A stretch of DNA of 64,000 nt, taken from positions 99,410,151-99,474,150 of the forward strand of contig OV884060.1 of the NCBI GenBank assembly GCA_930367215.1. The letters are read 5' to 3'. Positions 33,936-44,498 of this stretch are shown piece after piece. This DNA comes from Pollenia angustigena (taxonomy: Eukaryota; Arthropoda; Insecta; Diptera; Polleniidae). A model generated the notes under the pieces. That model saw only the letters and a list, made by a program, of their open reading frames with translations, was not told where the DNA came from and made no database searches. Positions within the stretch are counted from its first letter, which is position 1, and each line of letters opens with the position of its first letter. The position numbers were made by a program, and so were the translations under genes.

Positions 33936-34427
33936 ATTGACATAACCAAATTTACAATATTAAAACTAGAATAAGTATGTCTGTATACGCATTAGATTTG
34001 GTTCATGTCAAGCGCATTCAAAAATTTTTAAAAAATATATAAATTTTTAGAATAGTATTCATAAATTATTTTAAGTTTTCTTTATTAATATGTCAATTTA
34101 AACTAACCCTTGGCATGACCATTCAGAACCAATTGTTTGGTCGAAACTTCATTGCCTTGTTTAGTTTTGTATCCAGCACATTCATCTATAATAAAAACAT
34201 AGAAAAAATAATAGTCCTAAATATGATCTAAAAAAATTTTTTAAAAAAAAGTAAATGTATACTAAAATGTATAACAAAAAAATACATCTTAATTTTGTTT
34301 ACTTTCAAAGCATAAACATAAATATCGCAAAAAATTAGCACAACTTTATATTTCACTTAAATTTAATTATTACAAGAATTTTGCAAGTTCTACAATTACA
34401 CTATGTATGTATCAAAACTCCACATAC
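33936..34427. other. AT-rich spacer
   Basis: There is no gene or repeat that I can support. Confidence 0.5.
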
Positions 34428-34430
34428 AAT

Positions 34431-34553
34431 AGCTGTGTTCATTTACTAAAAATTGTTACAAATTTGTAACAATTGTTACAAGTAAATGTTAAAAGTACAT
34501 GTTAAAAGAAATTTACTAGTAACAATTGTTGTTTTTAGTAAATGAACACACCT
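34431..34553. mobile_element. 123-bp MITE with AGSTGTGTTC ends and AAT target
   Basis: AGCTGTGTTCATTTACTAAA and the reversed right end AGGTGTGTTCATTTACTAAA differ by one base. AAT flanks at 34428-34430 and 34554-34556. The interior is nearly palindromic (ACAATTGTTACA). Termini and 3-bp target resemble the families at 9392, 10476 and 48447. Confidence 0.88.
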
Positions 34554-34556
34554 AAT

Positions 34557-35133
34557 GCCAATTTTAGGCATTTATTTAAAGTTTATTAAATCATTTTATA
34601 TATAATTATTCATATATATTATTTTAGTATGTGCAATTAATTACAAATTAAATTTTATAAAACTTTTGCCTTTAAAACGCCAAAAAGCATATAAAACAAT
34701 TGAACGAAAGTGTACACAACTATGTATATTTTTTATCACATGGTGCAATTATGTACATATGTATGCATGTATGTATGAGGTTAATGCTAAAATTATATTT
34801 CTTTTAACTACTACACACAAAAACTTGTTACCTGAATTTTATCTATCAGTTCTGTCGAAATCTGGATGAGCTCAGCATTAGTGTCTTTAAAACTCTTATA
34901 TTTTTATATGATTTATATCTAAAGACAAAATTTGTAAATTGTTAAAAATTATCAAAGTAAATAACTTTCAATAAAATTTTTCCTTGAACTGAATAAATAC
35001 TGTTTTAGGCCCCTATTACAGTTTACAACTCAACTCAGTTGAGTTGTTATTGAGACAACTGGTTGGGATCAGTTGTAATTTTTGATTGTGTTCACTGCAA
35101 TATAGCAAAATTGTAAACCATAAAGCTGGGATC
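34557..35133. other. AT-rich spacer
   Basis: There is no supportable gene. A short inverted pair ACTCAACTCAGTTGAGTTG lies near 35029-35047. Confidence 0.4.
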
Positions 35134-35290
35134 CAGGGCTGTCAGATATGGCGATTTCTCGCCAAACGTGGCGATTTTGAAACGTGATTGGCGATGGGAT
35201 TTCCTATTTGGCGACTGGCGACTTTTGTGACGATTTCTGATATAACTGGCGATTAACTTGACTATTTTCACCATTTATATTATTTCGGCG
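35134..35290 (+). mobile_element. hAT-like terminus with GGCGA repeats, copy 1
   Basis: The end CAGGGCTGTCAGATATGGCG is followed by a dense array of TGGCGATTT/TCGCCA units. The end at about 53415-53576 is the same sequence in the other orientation. CAGGG is typical of hAT elements. The partner terminus of this copy was not found; it may have been displaced by the mariner insertion at 35661. Confidence 0.6.
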
Positions 35291-37029
35291 ATTTTGTTTA
35301 ACTTGTTATTTTTTGTTATCATTACTTATATAAAAAAACTTGCAATTTTTTTCCACATGATTTTTGTTTTGTTATTAGTTTAAGTGAATTTTATATTCAG
35401 TCACTATTTAATTCTAATAGTATGTATACAGTTCAAAACTCCAGGAATGAAATCAGTGAGGCCGCTAGTTGGTACAAATAAGTTGATTGGAATTAAGAAA
35501 AAAACGCCGAAAAATAGTGTATTGATTAATTTAAATATATTGTTCAACAAATATCAAGCCGAAGGCAAGAAAATATACTATAACCTATTTCCAGAGTTTG
35601 TAAAATCTCTGAAAAAATTTTTACATTTGAAAATGTAAATGCGATTTGAAGGCATCTGTATGTAAAGAATGGTTCAATTTTAAGGGCCAATGTTAAATAT
35701 GAACATATGAAGGACAAATTCAATGGCCGTGTAATCTCACGTGGTGGCAATGCCAATCGGATGACACCGTTGGACTTATTTCTTTGGAGTTATTTGAAAG
35801 AAAAGGTGTACATCGATAATCCAGCAACAATTCAAGAGCTAAAGGATGAGATAATTCGGCACATTAACGGCATAGAACCTCAATTGAGGCGCTCAGCGCC
35901 AAAACGGCCTAACCCTCATTTTCAAAAAAACTCAAACTGACTATGCTGATGTAACCGGAACCTTCTGAAATAAATACTTAAAAAGCTCTGAAATAAATAC
36001 TAAAAAAACTACCTGCTGAAAACTGTTTTTCCTCTACGCAAAGTTCACAAAAATGTGGATGCCATAATGGCCTAAGCCGCTACGGCCAAATCGAATCCTA
36101 GATATAAAAAATATGTGTGGGTTAGGCCAAAAACGTATGTTAAAGTAAAAACCATAGTTTAAGTAATAAAGTTTAATTACGCCATCACCTGTTGCAATTT
36201 TGTTCCAAAATGCATTTTAATCAACCTTGGTTTCATAGTTTGTTTTGATTTTTGCTTCTACCCATTAAATGTCAAACTGTAATTTTGAATAGCTTTTTAA
36301 ATAGTTATTCTTGGTTAAATAATAAATCCACTAGTTTATCAAAGGTAAGTTCATAAGATCTTTTGAAGTGTGTTATCAGTTTTTTTAATAGAAAATGTAT
36401 TAGCAAGAAACAAATAGTACGTGAATAAACATGTCTGATGCTTACTCCATGAGTTTACAAGACCACTCATTCCAACCATGCGATAAAGATTTTGGTTTCA
36501 TTGAAAAGGAAAAAAATATTATAAGGACATTTTTACGCCTGATGATTGGGATCGTGTAATCATCACGGCAAAAAAATGAACATTTCACTTGGTAAAGATG
36601 AAGACAGATTATATTAAAAGCATATTCTTAACCGAGAAACTAGTGACAAACAGAAAAATCTCCACAGACAAGACTTCAAAAGTTGAATGGCTTAAGATTC
36701 TATGGCTTCGATTCCAAAATGTGAAGTAATTTATAATTCAGTACAAATATTCAAATAACATACATAGATGTTTTATTTCAAGAAGTTGATATTTCAAAGA
36801 GGAACTCCAGCAAATTCGAGAAAAAAGAAGATGAATAAGAAGAATTAACAAGCAGAATATTTAAGCTCAATATAAAAAAATTTTAAATATTATCAAAAAG
36901 TGTTTTAAAAATAGATAGAGACTATTAAAAACATAAAAAAGATAATAAATATCAAAAATAAAATAAAGTTATATAAAAAAAGGACTTATTTTACTGGAAA
37001 ATTAAATTTCGTGTAAAACAAACCTGAAA

Positions 37030-38350
37030 ATGGCTGAATGCAGTAAATGGAAGTCAGCAATCAGGGGTGAAAGTGGCATTAGATGCAATGGTATATGTGA
37101 TAAAGTTTATCACTATACGAAAAAGTGCGCCGGGATAGATCAATATTCGGCAAAAATTATAGATGAGGATAATTTTGTACGCTATATGTGCGATGATTGC
37201 ATGCAGTATATACAAAATGTAGACATTGTTTTAAGAGATGTACAAGACGGAGTTAATAAAAACAAACAAGCGTTGATGGAATATAAAACGAATTTGAAAG
37301 CTCCTTGAAACAAAACGAAAGTGAAATAAAATCATTATTAGAAGCTATAGAAAGACGATATGATGAGAGATTTAAGAAAATAGATAAAATTCAAAAATTG
37401 TGAAAAAAATGTGATAGAAGTACAAAACTTATATGGAAATGTAAATGAATTGCAAAATAAAAACAAAGATATGTATGAAACAATTGAAAAAAGTAATATG
37501 AAAATGTATAATGAGATAAAGAAAGTGATCAACGATACAAACGTCAAAACGAAAATGACATATGCTCAGAAATTGGCAAATAACACAGTGATGCCAGATG
37601 TATCAAAAAATGTCCCATTAATTGTAAAACCAAAGGAGAAACAAAGTGTTGCAAAAACAAAAGCGGAATTAAACGAAAAAGTAGACCCAATCCATTTTAA
37701 GATAACAAATGTTGAAAATAGAAAAAATGGTACTTTAGTTATTCAAAGCGAAAACATCGAGGAAAGAGAAAAAATGAAGGAGGCTATACAAAATGAGATT
37801 AGTGAAAATTATGAAATAAAAATTCCAAAACAAGTAGATATGCAAATACATAATAATCACGGATATGAATTTTAAAATGACGGAAAAAGAATTAGTTGAG
37901 AAATTGAAAAAACAAAACGAAATATATAGTGGAATAGAACTGGTGAAGCTGTTTGAAACAAAAAGACGTAACAACATAATATTTAATATAATAAAAATAA
38001 AAATTGATAATGAATCATATTCAAAAATTATGGCTAGTCAAAAAATTAATGTCGGATGGAAAAGATGTAGAGTTTTTGATGGCACGAATATATTACAATG
38101 TTTTAAATGTCAAGGTTATAACCACAAATCTTCGGAATGTAAAAATCAAGAGATATGCTACAAATGCCATGGAAACCATAAAGCTAAAGAATGCAATAAA
38201 GAAGTAATAACCAAATGTTTTAACTGTATAAAAGAAAATAAAAGACTTAATTTAGGATTGGATGAAAATCACGTCACTAATAACCGAGAATGTCCGGTAT
38301 ATCAAAATAAACTTATCATAAAAAAGAGAAGGATAGGTTTTTTAGCCTAG
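37030..38350 (+). pseudogene. F ORF1: PHD-like and CCHC zinc-finger protein
   Basis: It starts at ATG 37030 with a Cys-rich PHD-like module (SGIRCNGICDKVYHYTKKC, CDDCMQYI). A shift near 37300 leads to a helical Asn/Lys-rich segment (37411-37875). Another shift near 37870 leads to the C-terminal part, with CFKCQGYNHKSSEC and CYKCHGNHKAKEC knuckles and a third Cys cluster (CFNCIKENK), ending at TAG 38350. A PHD plus CCHC layout is known in some insect LINE ORF1 proteins, which bind element RNA. Frames are broken in at least two places. Confidence 0.78.
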
Positions 38351-38374
38351 CAATCAAAGAAATATATATATGGA

Positions 38375-41114
38375 ATGTATACTAACATACAAGGATTGGT
38401 CAATAACTTCAACCAATTGGAAATAATAGTTGAAACCAACAAACCAGAATTCATTATTCTTTCTGAAAACCATCTGACAAAAGCAGTAGATGAAACGAAA
38501 ATTGAACTGAAACAATATGATCATTATATAACTTTTTCAAACTCAAATAAAACTGGTGGAGTAATTGCTTATTTCAAAAAACAATGGAATATAGATAAAA
38601 TTAAAGATTGCGTAAAAGATTCAAAATATTGGATAAGTATTTATAAAGCAAAATATGAAAAGACTTCATTTATAATTGTAATAGTATATAGATCTCCAAG
38701 TAGTCAGAAACCGGAATTTTGTGAAGATTTTCAAGAGATATTGGAAGAAATAAGTGAAAAAAGCTTTGATATAATAATAGTTGCAGATTTTAACGTAGAC
38801 TGGTTTAAAGACTTTTATAAAAATAAAATAGAAAGTATATTAAATGATAACGGCCTAAAACAAATAATGAACGAATATACTAGGATAACACAAAATTCAA
38901 AAACATTAATAGACTATATTATAACAAATAATGAAACAATTTTAGCAAAAACGAACATAAATAATTAAATAGCAGACCATGAATCTATAGATATATGTAT
39001 TAGCAACGAAAATATAGAACAGGTAGAACAAATAGCGGAAATGGAAATTTTTAAATATAATAAAAACAGATTTAGAAATGAACTAGGTGCAATAAAACAA
39101 TGTGATAAAATAAGTTTTCTAAACTGTTATGTTAATAATTTTGATTTATGTTTCGAAAGTATAATTAAAAAATTTACTATAAAAAAGAAATTGAACGAAA
39201 AAATAAATAATAATTGGTACAGCAATGAGCTGAGAAATATAAAAAGGATGAAAGTTTTTAAATACCAAAGTGCAATAAATGAAAACACGGCTGAGGCATG
39301 GAACAATTATAAACCGATTAGAAATTTATATAAAGTAAAAATTGAAAACAAAAAAAACAAGTTCATAAATAATAAAATAAGCAGTACTAATAACAAAAAG
39401 AAATGTGGAGTAAAATAAAAGAACTAGTACTAAGAAAACCCAGAAATGTGATAAAAACTGTGATTTTTAACCAAATAGAGTATAATGACAATTTACAAAT
39501 AGCTGAACATTTTAATACATTTTTCGTAAATAGTATTAAGGAGATCAATCAATCCATAAATTATGTGCAATATAAAAACAAAATAGCTGTGATAGATTTT
39601 AAATTTAAGTTCCGTAAAATAACGTTATAAGAGTTAAAAATAATATGTAAGAATATAAAAAGCAAACCTGACTACAATAAAATAAGTAACAAATTAATAT
39701 TAGATAACTGGGACATTGTAGGCAATAATATGCTTAGTATAATAAATAAATCTCTGGAAACAGGAATTTTCCCTAATAACTGGAAGGAATAGATAATTAC
39801 ACCGATTGAGAAAGTAAAAAATACACGAACATGTGAAGAATACAGGACAATTAATGGTCTAAAAACATTCGAAAAAATTATTGAAAAAATAGTAAAAAAT
39901 CAACTAGAAAACTACATAGAAAAACACAAGTTATTGTCAAAATATCAATAGGGATTTAGAAAAAAATTCTCATGCGAAACAGCAGTCAACTATGTTGTAA
40001 ATAAGTGTAAATACAAAAAAAAAAAGAATAACAAAATATTGGCCATATTTCTAGATTTCAAAAGAGCATTTGAAACAATTGATCGAGATATCCTGTTAAA
40101 AAAATTACATAAATACGGTATACAAGACACAGAATTAAAATGGTTTGAGTCCTACTTAACAAAGCGAAAACAAATAACAAAAGTAAATAATGCAAAATCA
40201 ACAGCAATAGAAAACAATTATGGAGTACCACAAGGATCAATTATATATATATATATGATATGGAGAGAGTATTAGAAAAATGCGAAATAGTACTATATGC
40301 GGATGACACACTGATATTCACAGAAGCATCAACGGATGACATATGTTACGAAAACTTAAAAATAGATATAGATAACTTAAACGGATGGTTAAACATGAAT
40401 AAACTAAAATTAAATGAAAAAAAACCAAACTTATGGAAATTAATATGAACAATAACATAACATTTAAAATCAATAACGTAATAATAGAAAAAGTTAATAA
40501 TATCAAATATTTGGGTTTTTTAATAGGCAAAGACTTAAATTTTAAAGAACATATTGTATATATATGCAAAAAAAATTGGAAAAAATCGGGTTTTTTTAAC
40601 GTTTAAGATATAAAGTATCAATTATCACATCAATAAATATATATAATACGATAATAAAACCACATTTTGAATTCGGATCAACGGTGCTATTCACATGCTG
40701 CTCGGATAATCAAATAGCTAGACTACAAAAATTACAAAATAAAGCGATGCGATCAATATTAAAATGCAATAGATATACCTCAATAAAACTTATGTTGGAT
40801 ACCCTAAAATGGATGAACATACAACAAAGACTAGAGTATAATACAATAAATTTTATAAAAAAATGAAAATGGGAGATGCACCAGATTACCTGATAGAACA
40901 ATTAAGATATGTTGGGGATGTTCAACCTTATAACCTACGAAATGGACAAGACTTTAGACTACAACGTTCGGATACGAATACTAGGCAAAAATCGTTATTC
41001 TACAAAGGATTAAAGATGTATAACATGATGCCAAATGATATAAAGAATGAAATGAACAATAATATATTCAGAAAAAAAATTGTAGATTTTATAAGAAATA
41101 AAAATGTAAATTGA
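38375..41114 (+). pseudogene. F ORF2: endonuclease-reverse transcriptase, heavily broken
   Basis: The endonuclease begins at ATG 38375 (MYTNIQGLVNNFNQL) with FIILSENHLTK, FIIVIVYRSPSSQ and DIIIVADFNVDW, and stops at about 38968; further in-frame sequence has ADHESIDI. The RT follows in pieces: IFLDFKRAFETIDRDIL (motif A, about 40042), NYGVPQGSI (motif B, then a loss of about 20 codons around a TA repeat near 40246) and LYADDTLIF (motif C, about 40290). C-terminal pieces extend to TGA 41114. At least five interruptions are visible. The clade is unclear to me. Confidence 0.8.
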
Positions 41115-41845
41115 AGCTTATGTAATTTTGTTAAATTTTTAAAAGACAATGTAATGAAAAAGTATTATAAATACTACTAATAAATCTAAATAAAAAATAA
41201 AAATTCGTAAACTTGGATTTGGAACCGCTTTGTCCTGGAAGGTTCATTGAAGCTGCAAAGTTTAAGGATTTACAGGAACTCAAAGAGTTCATACCTCCTA
41301 TAAACCATGCATTTTATAATAATTTAAAAACAAATTCGAGAGCCAAAGAAGAAGATATTCTGGAAGAAGACGAATAATTATTATTATTAATTTGTATAAT
41401 TTTAAACGCTAACAATTATTTTTATTATTTATCTGAAGAAATTTTGTATGTTTTAATACATGGAGCCAAAATGGCCTAACCCTCAGTTCTTATCAATATA
41501 TCAATGAATTCCAAAATAAGACCTTATAATTAACCTAAAACAAATATTACAACTAATATTTATTTACGATTAAAAAAAAAAAAAAAATATATTAAAAACA
41601 TATTTTCCTTTAACTTCTTTTTTCTCAGAACCATTTTTTTGGGCTTAGGCCGTTTTGGTGCTGAGCGCCTCAATTATGCCTCAGCGTCATCAAAAATTAG
41701 GTCAATTTGGCCGATATTTTGCTCCATACATAATTGAATCAATACTATCATAATAAAATGATAATAATTTCCTAAATAACTTGTGTTTTATTTAAAATCA
41801 ACATCGGCCCTTAAAATTTAACCACCCTTTACATGCGGATTGGTT

Positions 41846-42575
41846 CCAGAACGCCTCAAAGAGTTTATGCACGATCAACATAATCAGAGAAGACTAACAG
41901 TCGATGCATTTGTGATGGAAAATGAGGAGCAAGGAGCAACGGTTATGTCATCAATGCCAACAATGCTTCCCGATGATTCAACATACGTTCACAATACACA
42001 GAAAGATACGATTGTTTTAACTTTGCCTTGATGTGTGACAGATTTGGTGTGCCTGATAGAGTAGCATCAGCATTGGAAACCGCTCTTTATGGATAAATCG
42101 AAAGTTCGCAGAGAAAAAGACAAATGCAAACGAAAAGTGCTTCGCAAACGGTTAGGCGATTCCAATTTGTTAGCGTTTTCATTCGATAGTAGAAAAGATG
42201 ATACTGTAACGAGAGATAAAATTGATGGGAAGTATCATACTAGGATGGTAAAAGAGCCGCATCTTGTTATTTTGAATTATACGACGATTTGAATTGCTGT
42301 TAAAAAGACCATTGCATTGGTTCATTTGCCTTCTATACTTCAACGAACTTTCGTTTCGGCATTTGTTTCAAGCTTTGTATAAATCAACCAACACTGGACC
42401 AAGATCGGCAATCTGAAAACTGAGAAATCAAATCGAAACTTGTGAAATTCTTCCGGTAAGTAATTGCTTACACTCATTTATTATAATTTTCAACCGTTTT
42501 TAATTATTTGACTACTTTACTTTATTATTTTCAGGTGGTGGACGGCTTTGAGAAAATTGCGTTAAAAAATGCTCA
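41846..42575 (+). pseudogene. Decayed transposon protein H with a recognisable intron
   Basis: Pieces read in order: RLKEFMHDQHNQRRLTVDAF, then MDKSKVRREKDKCKRK, FSFDSRKDDTVTRDK and GKYHTRMVKEPHLVIL, then after a shift CLLYFNELSFRHLFQALYKS. A GTAAGT donor at 42456 and a TTTCAG acceptor ending at 42534 remove 79 bp and join CEILP to VVDGFEKIALKNA in frame. The FDGRKD-type and CLLHFNELPFRH-type motifs belong to a widespread group of invertebrate transposon proteins that I recognise but cannot name. Stops are present throughout, and neither terminus of the element is identified. Confidence 0.65.
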
Positions 42576-42862
42576 AGAAAAAAATTAAATTTTTCACCGA
42601 TTCGAAGTACTTATCAGAGAACTGCAAAATCACAATTTTTCTTGATTTATTCATACGCTCAAATTTACATTTACTCTTTGCCTGCAAAACAAAGTTCAAC
42701 GTTGGTAATTTTTACATCGTTTCGTACACATTTGATTTTTGCATGTATTCGTTTTTTATTGAAAGTGCTTTGTTTGCATTTTTGTTGCGCACGCAATATA
42801 ACACAACTGTGTAAATTCAAAAGGAACACATTCTTATACTTTTGCATTCAAGTAGTCATTGT

Positions 42863-42942
42863 CCACTCGATGAGATGCTTTGTTAACATTAACAACAATA
42901 AACCACTCGATGAGACGCTTTGTTAAAATTAACAACAATAAC
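42863..42942 (+). repeat. Two-copy 40-bp tandem repeat
   Basis: The unit CCACTCGATGAGAYGCTTTG followed by TTAAMATTAACAACAATAAM occurs at 42863-42902 and 42903-42942 with about three mismatches. Confidence 0.8.
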
Positions 42943-43028
42943 AAAAATACATTGTACATACAGACCTACTGTACTTTTTAAGATGATAAAAAAAAACTTC
43001 TGTTTCTATGGAAATTGTTTGTACCTAC

Positions 43029-44210
43029 ATATGGGCATTTCCATGTCATCGTACGTGACATTTGTACGCCTTCAGAGCGATAGATATTTTGTAAAAAAAG
43101 TAGTAACTGGAAAATTTTTTTTATCATTATGTTTCATTTGGAGGGAACTTTATATGAACAAAAAAAATTTTCATATTCGGAACCTTGTTGTCCGAAATAT
43201 CGGGCAAAATAAGTGCATATCGTACGTGACGTAAAACGGAAGTGATATTTGGGTAAATGTAAAATAATACGAAAATCTGCGAATTGTGGGAGGTTTTTCT
43301 CCTTTTTTTAATTTCATACATAAAACCACGTATTTTTTTTTTTATAATCCATAATTGGAAAAAAAAATTTTTTTTGGATGGTTTTATAATGAACCAAATG
43401 TAATATCGTTCGTGACATACCGTACGTGATAGATTTTTCTCTTATAGTATTTACAAGGTATGAAATATTTTTTTTGTAAATATATGTATATTAAAACTTA
43501 ATACAAAAAAGTTAGAAAGTATAGTCCGAACATATGATACCCTACACCATTATATTTAAAAAAAAATTTTTGAGAGGGTACCCTATTTGGGACCTATGGC
43601 CAATCAAGGTCGCTAAAACAGAATTATGCTATGAGGTTAAGAATTATATAAAAGTTATTTGTGCCGAATATTATTTAGTTGTCTTCATCTATATGAGATT
43701 GGTTTGCCCCTAACCGATTTAAGGAAGGGGGTTTATTTGGGACCTATGGTTAATTTTGGATCTAACAGCACAACATTTTGTCATGACATAGTACCTACCG
43801 TAAAAGTCATTGTCGCCAATTTTTATGTAAATACCAACATTTTTAAGGAAATGGCATTAAAAGCTATTTTCGGAAGTAGTACTTGTATGGGAGCTATGGT
43901 CAAATATGGGCCGATTCCAATAAAATTTGGTAAGATGATATTGATTGTAATAAAATAAGGTTTGACCAAATTTTAACTAAATAACAACATAATAAGATGC
44001 CGCATTTAGTTGCATTTTAGTACTTACAATATCGTACGTGACGAACTTTAAAATCTTATAAAATTTTTATTATACCAATTTAAAATAAATTTCGATCAAT
44101 ATTTTTTGCAACAAAATCTTGCTTTGAACTTTTATTTTAAAACTCCTAAGACTGATCAATTTCAAATGATAAAGACAAATGATGTTTTTGCACCACGTAC
44201 GTGACTTTAG
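43029..44210. repeat. Region with six CGTACGTGAC motifs, possible DNA element
   Basis: The left edge ATATGGGCATTTCCATGTCA (43030-43049) resembles the termini of the elements at 32070 and 60310. CGTACGTGAC or a one-base variant lies at 43050, 43221, 43407, 43421, 44033 and 44196. The dispersed repeat at 43505-43985 sits among them. No right terminus or coding frame was found, so the limits are provisional. Confidence 0.5.
43505..43985 (+). repeat. Dispersed fly repeat (AGTATAGTC type), copy 2
   Basis: This matches the repeat at 33405-33935 in order and orientation (AGTATAGTCCGAACATATGA, TTTGTCATGACATAG, GTCATTGTCGCCAATTT). It carries extra sequence after that block, including AAGCTATTTTCGGAAG and ATGGTCAAATATGGGCC, which copy 1 lacks. 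Confidence 0.7.
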
Positions 44211-44498
44211 AATAGCATCCAAAACAAACACAAAAATATACCGCTAATCGAACTATATATTTGGTCTTTCCTCGTGGATCTTGTTCATTGTTGTTGTAAC
44301 ATTAATTTCAAAGCATAATTATAGGGTTGCCAGTATCTGTATTTATTCGGCAGAATATTGAAAATTGTCAATTGCAGTAACTAAAAATTAATTAATGAGA
44401 TAGTGAGTTAAAACTTTTATTTTTTGCTTTTTAAAAATTGTAATAAGCAATAAGTACCTCGGCATAGTAAAGTTTGGGTGTTTTTTCCTTTCTCCTAT
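44211..44498. other. AT-rich spacer
   Basis: There is no gene. TATAGGGTTGCCAGTATC near 44330 resembles a hAT terminus but has no partner that I could find. Confidence 0.4.

Larger units (their letters stand above)
36820..41200 (+). mobile_element. Non-LTR retrotransposon F, full-length but decayed
   Basis: A 4.4-kb LINE with a 5' UTR (36820-37029), ORF1, ORF2 and an A-rich 3' end (ATAAATCTAAATAAAAAATAA). AAATTCG at 36813-36819 and 41201-41207 is the target duplication, confirmed by the transposase frame of element G that resumes across it. The coding strand is strikingly A-rich. Many stops and shifts show that this is an old copy of a family not otherwise present in the window. Confidence 0.9.
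36431..41379 (+). pseudogene. Transposase relic of element G, split by LINE F
   Basis: The left part (36431-36819) reads MSDAYSMSLQDHSFQPCDKD and FGFIEK, then after a frameshift DIFTPDDWDRVIITAKK, SKVEWLKILWLRF and, in a further frame, VDISKRNSSKF. The right part (41208-41379) continues VNLDLEPLCPGRFIEAAKF and KDLQELKEFIPPINHAFYNN and ends at a TAA. Joined at the AAATTCG duplication the codons run on without a gap. The FG.IEK and KDLQ.L..FIPP.NH.FY signatures recall a family of insect transposon proteins that I cannot name with certainty. Stops and shifts make it non-functional. The N-terminal region with the catalytic core is missing. Confidence 0.7.
35886..41671 (+). mobile_element. DNA transposon G with GAGGCGCTCAGC ends, split by a LINE
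   Basis: TIRs GAGGCGCTCAGCGCCAAAAC and reversed GAGGCGCTCAGCACCAAAAC differ by one base and continue through GGCCTAA. AATT at 35882-35885 and 41672-41675 is the target duplication; the repeat can be read as eight bases, CCTCAATT, because the left flank happens to contain CCTC. The motif AATGGCCTAA recurs inside both ends. Remnants of a transposase flank the inner LINE. A 4-bp target would fit a Sola-type element, but I cannot confirm the superfamily. Confidence 0.85.
35707..41745 (+). pseudogene. Mariner-like transposase C-terminal fragment, split by a 5.8-kb insertion
   Basis: The left piece (35707-35885) reads MKDKFNGRVISRGG, then MTPLDLFLWSYLKEKVY, which contains the last catalytic Asp of a Tc1/mariner DDE domain, then ELKDEIIRHINGIEPQL. 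The reading resumes at about 41674 as CLSVIKNLGQFGRYFAPYII and stops at about 41745. Joined at the AATT duplication the codons continue in frame, which identifies the insertion exactly. The first two catalytic residues are absent. A fragment of a similar transposase with the first Asp motif lies at 55880-56136. Confidence 0.85.
35661..41833 (+). mobile_element. Internally deleted mariner-like element, interrupted
   Basis: The left end TGTAAAGAATGGTTCAATTT and the reversed right end TGTAAAGGGTGGTTAAATTT are inverted repeats that continue through TAAGGGCC.ATGTT. TA precedes the left end (35659-35660); the right flank reads TG, perhaps a mutated TA. Without the insert at 35886-41671 the element is about 0.4 kb and carries only the C-terminal transposase segment. 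Confidence 0.85.

Noticed and set aside
33405..43985. The two AGTATAGTC repeats as LTRs of one element
   Set aside because: They lie in the same orientation but differ in length and content, and the DNA between consists of unrelated nested elements.
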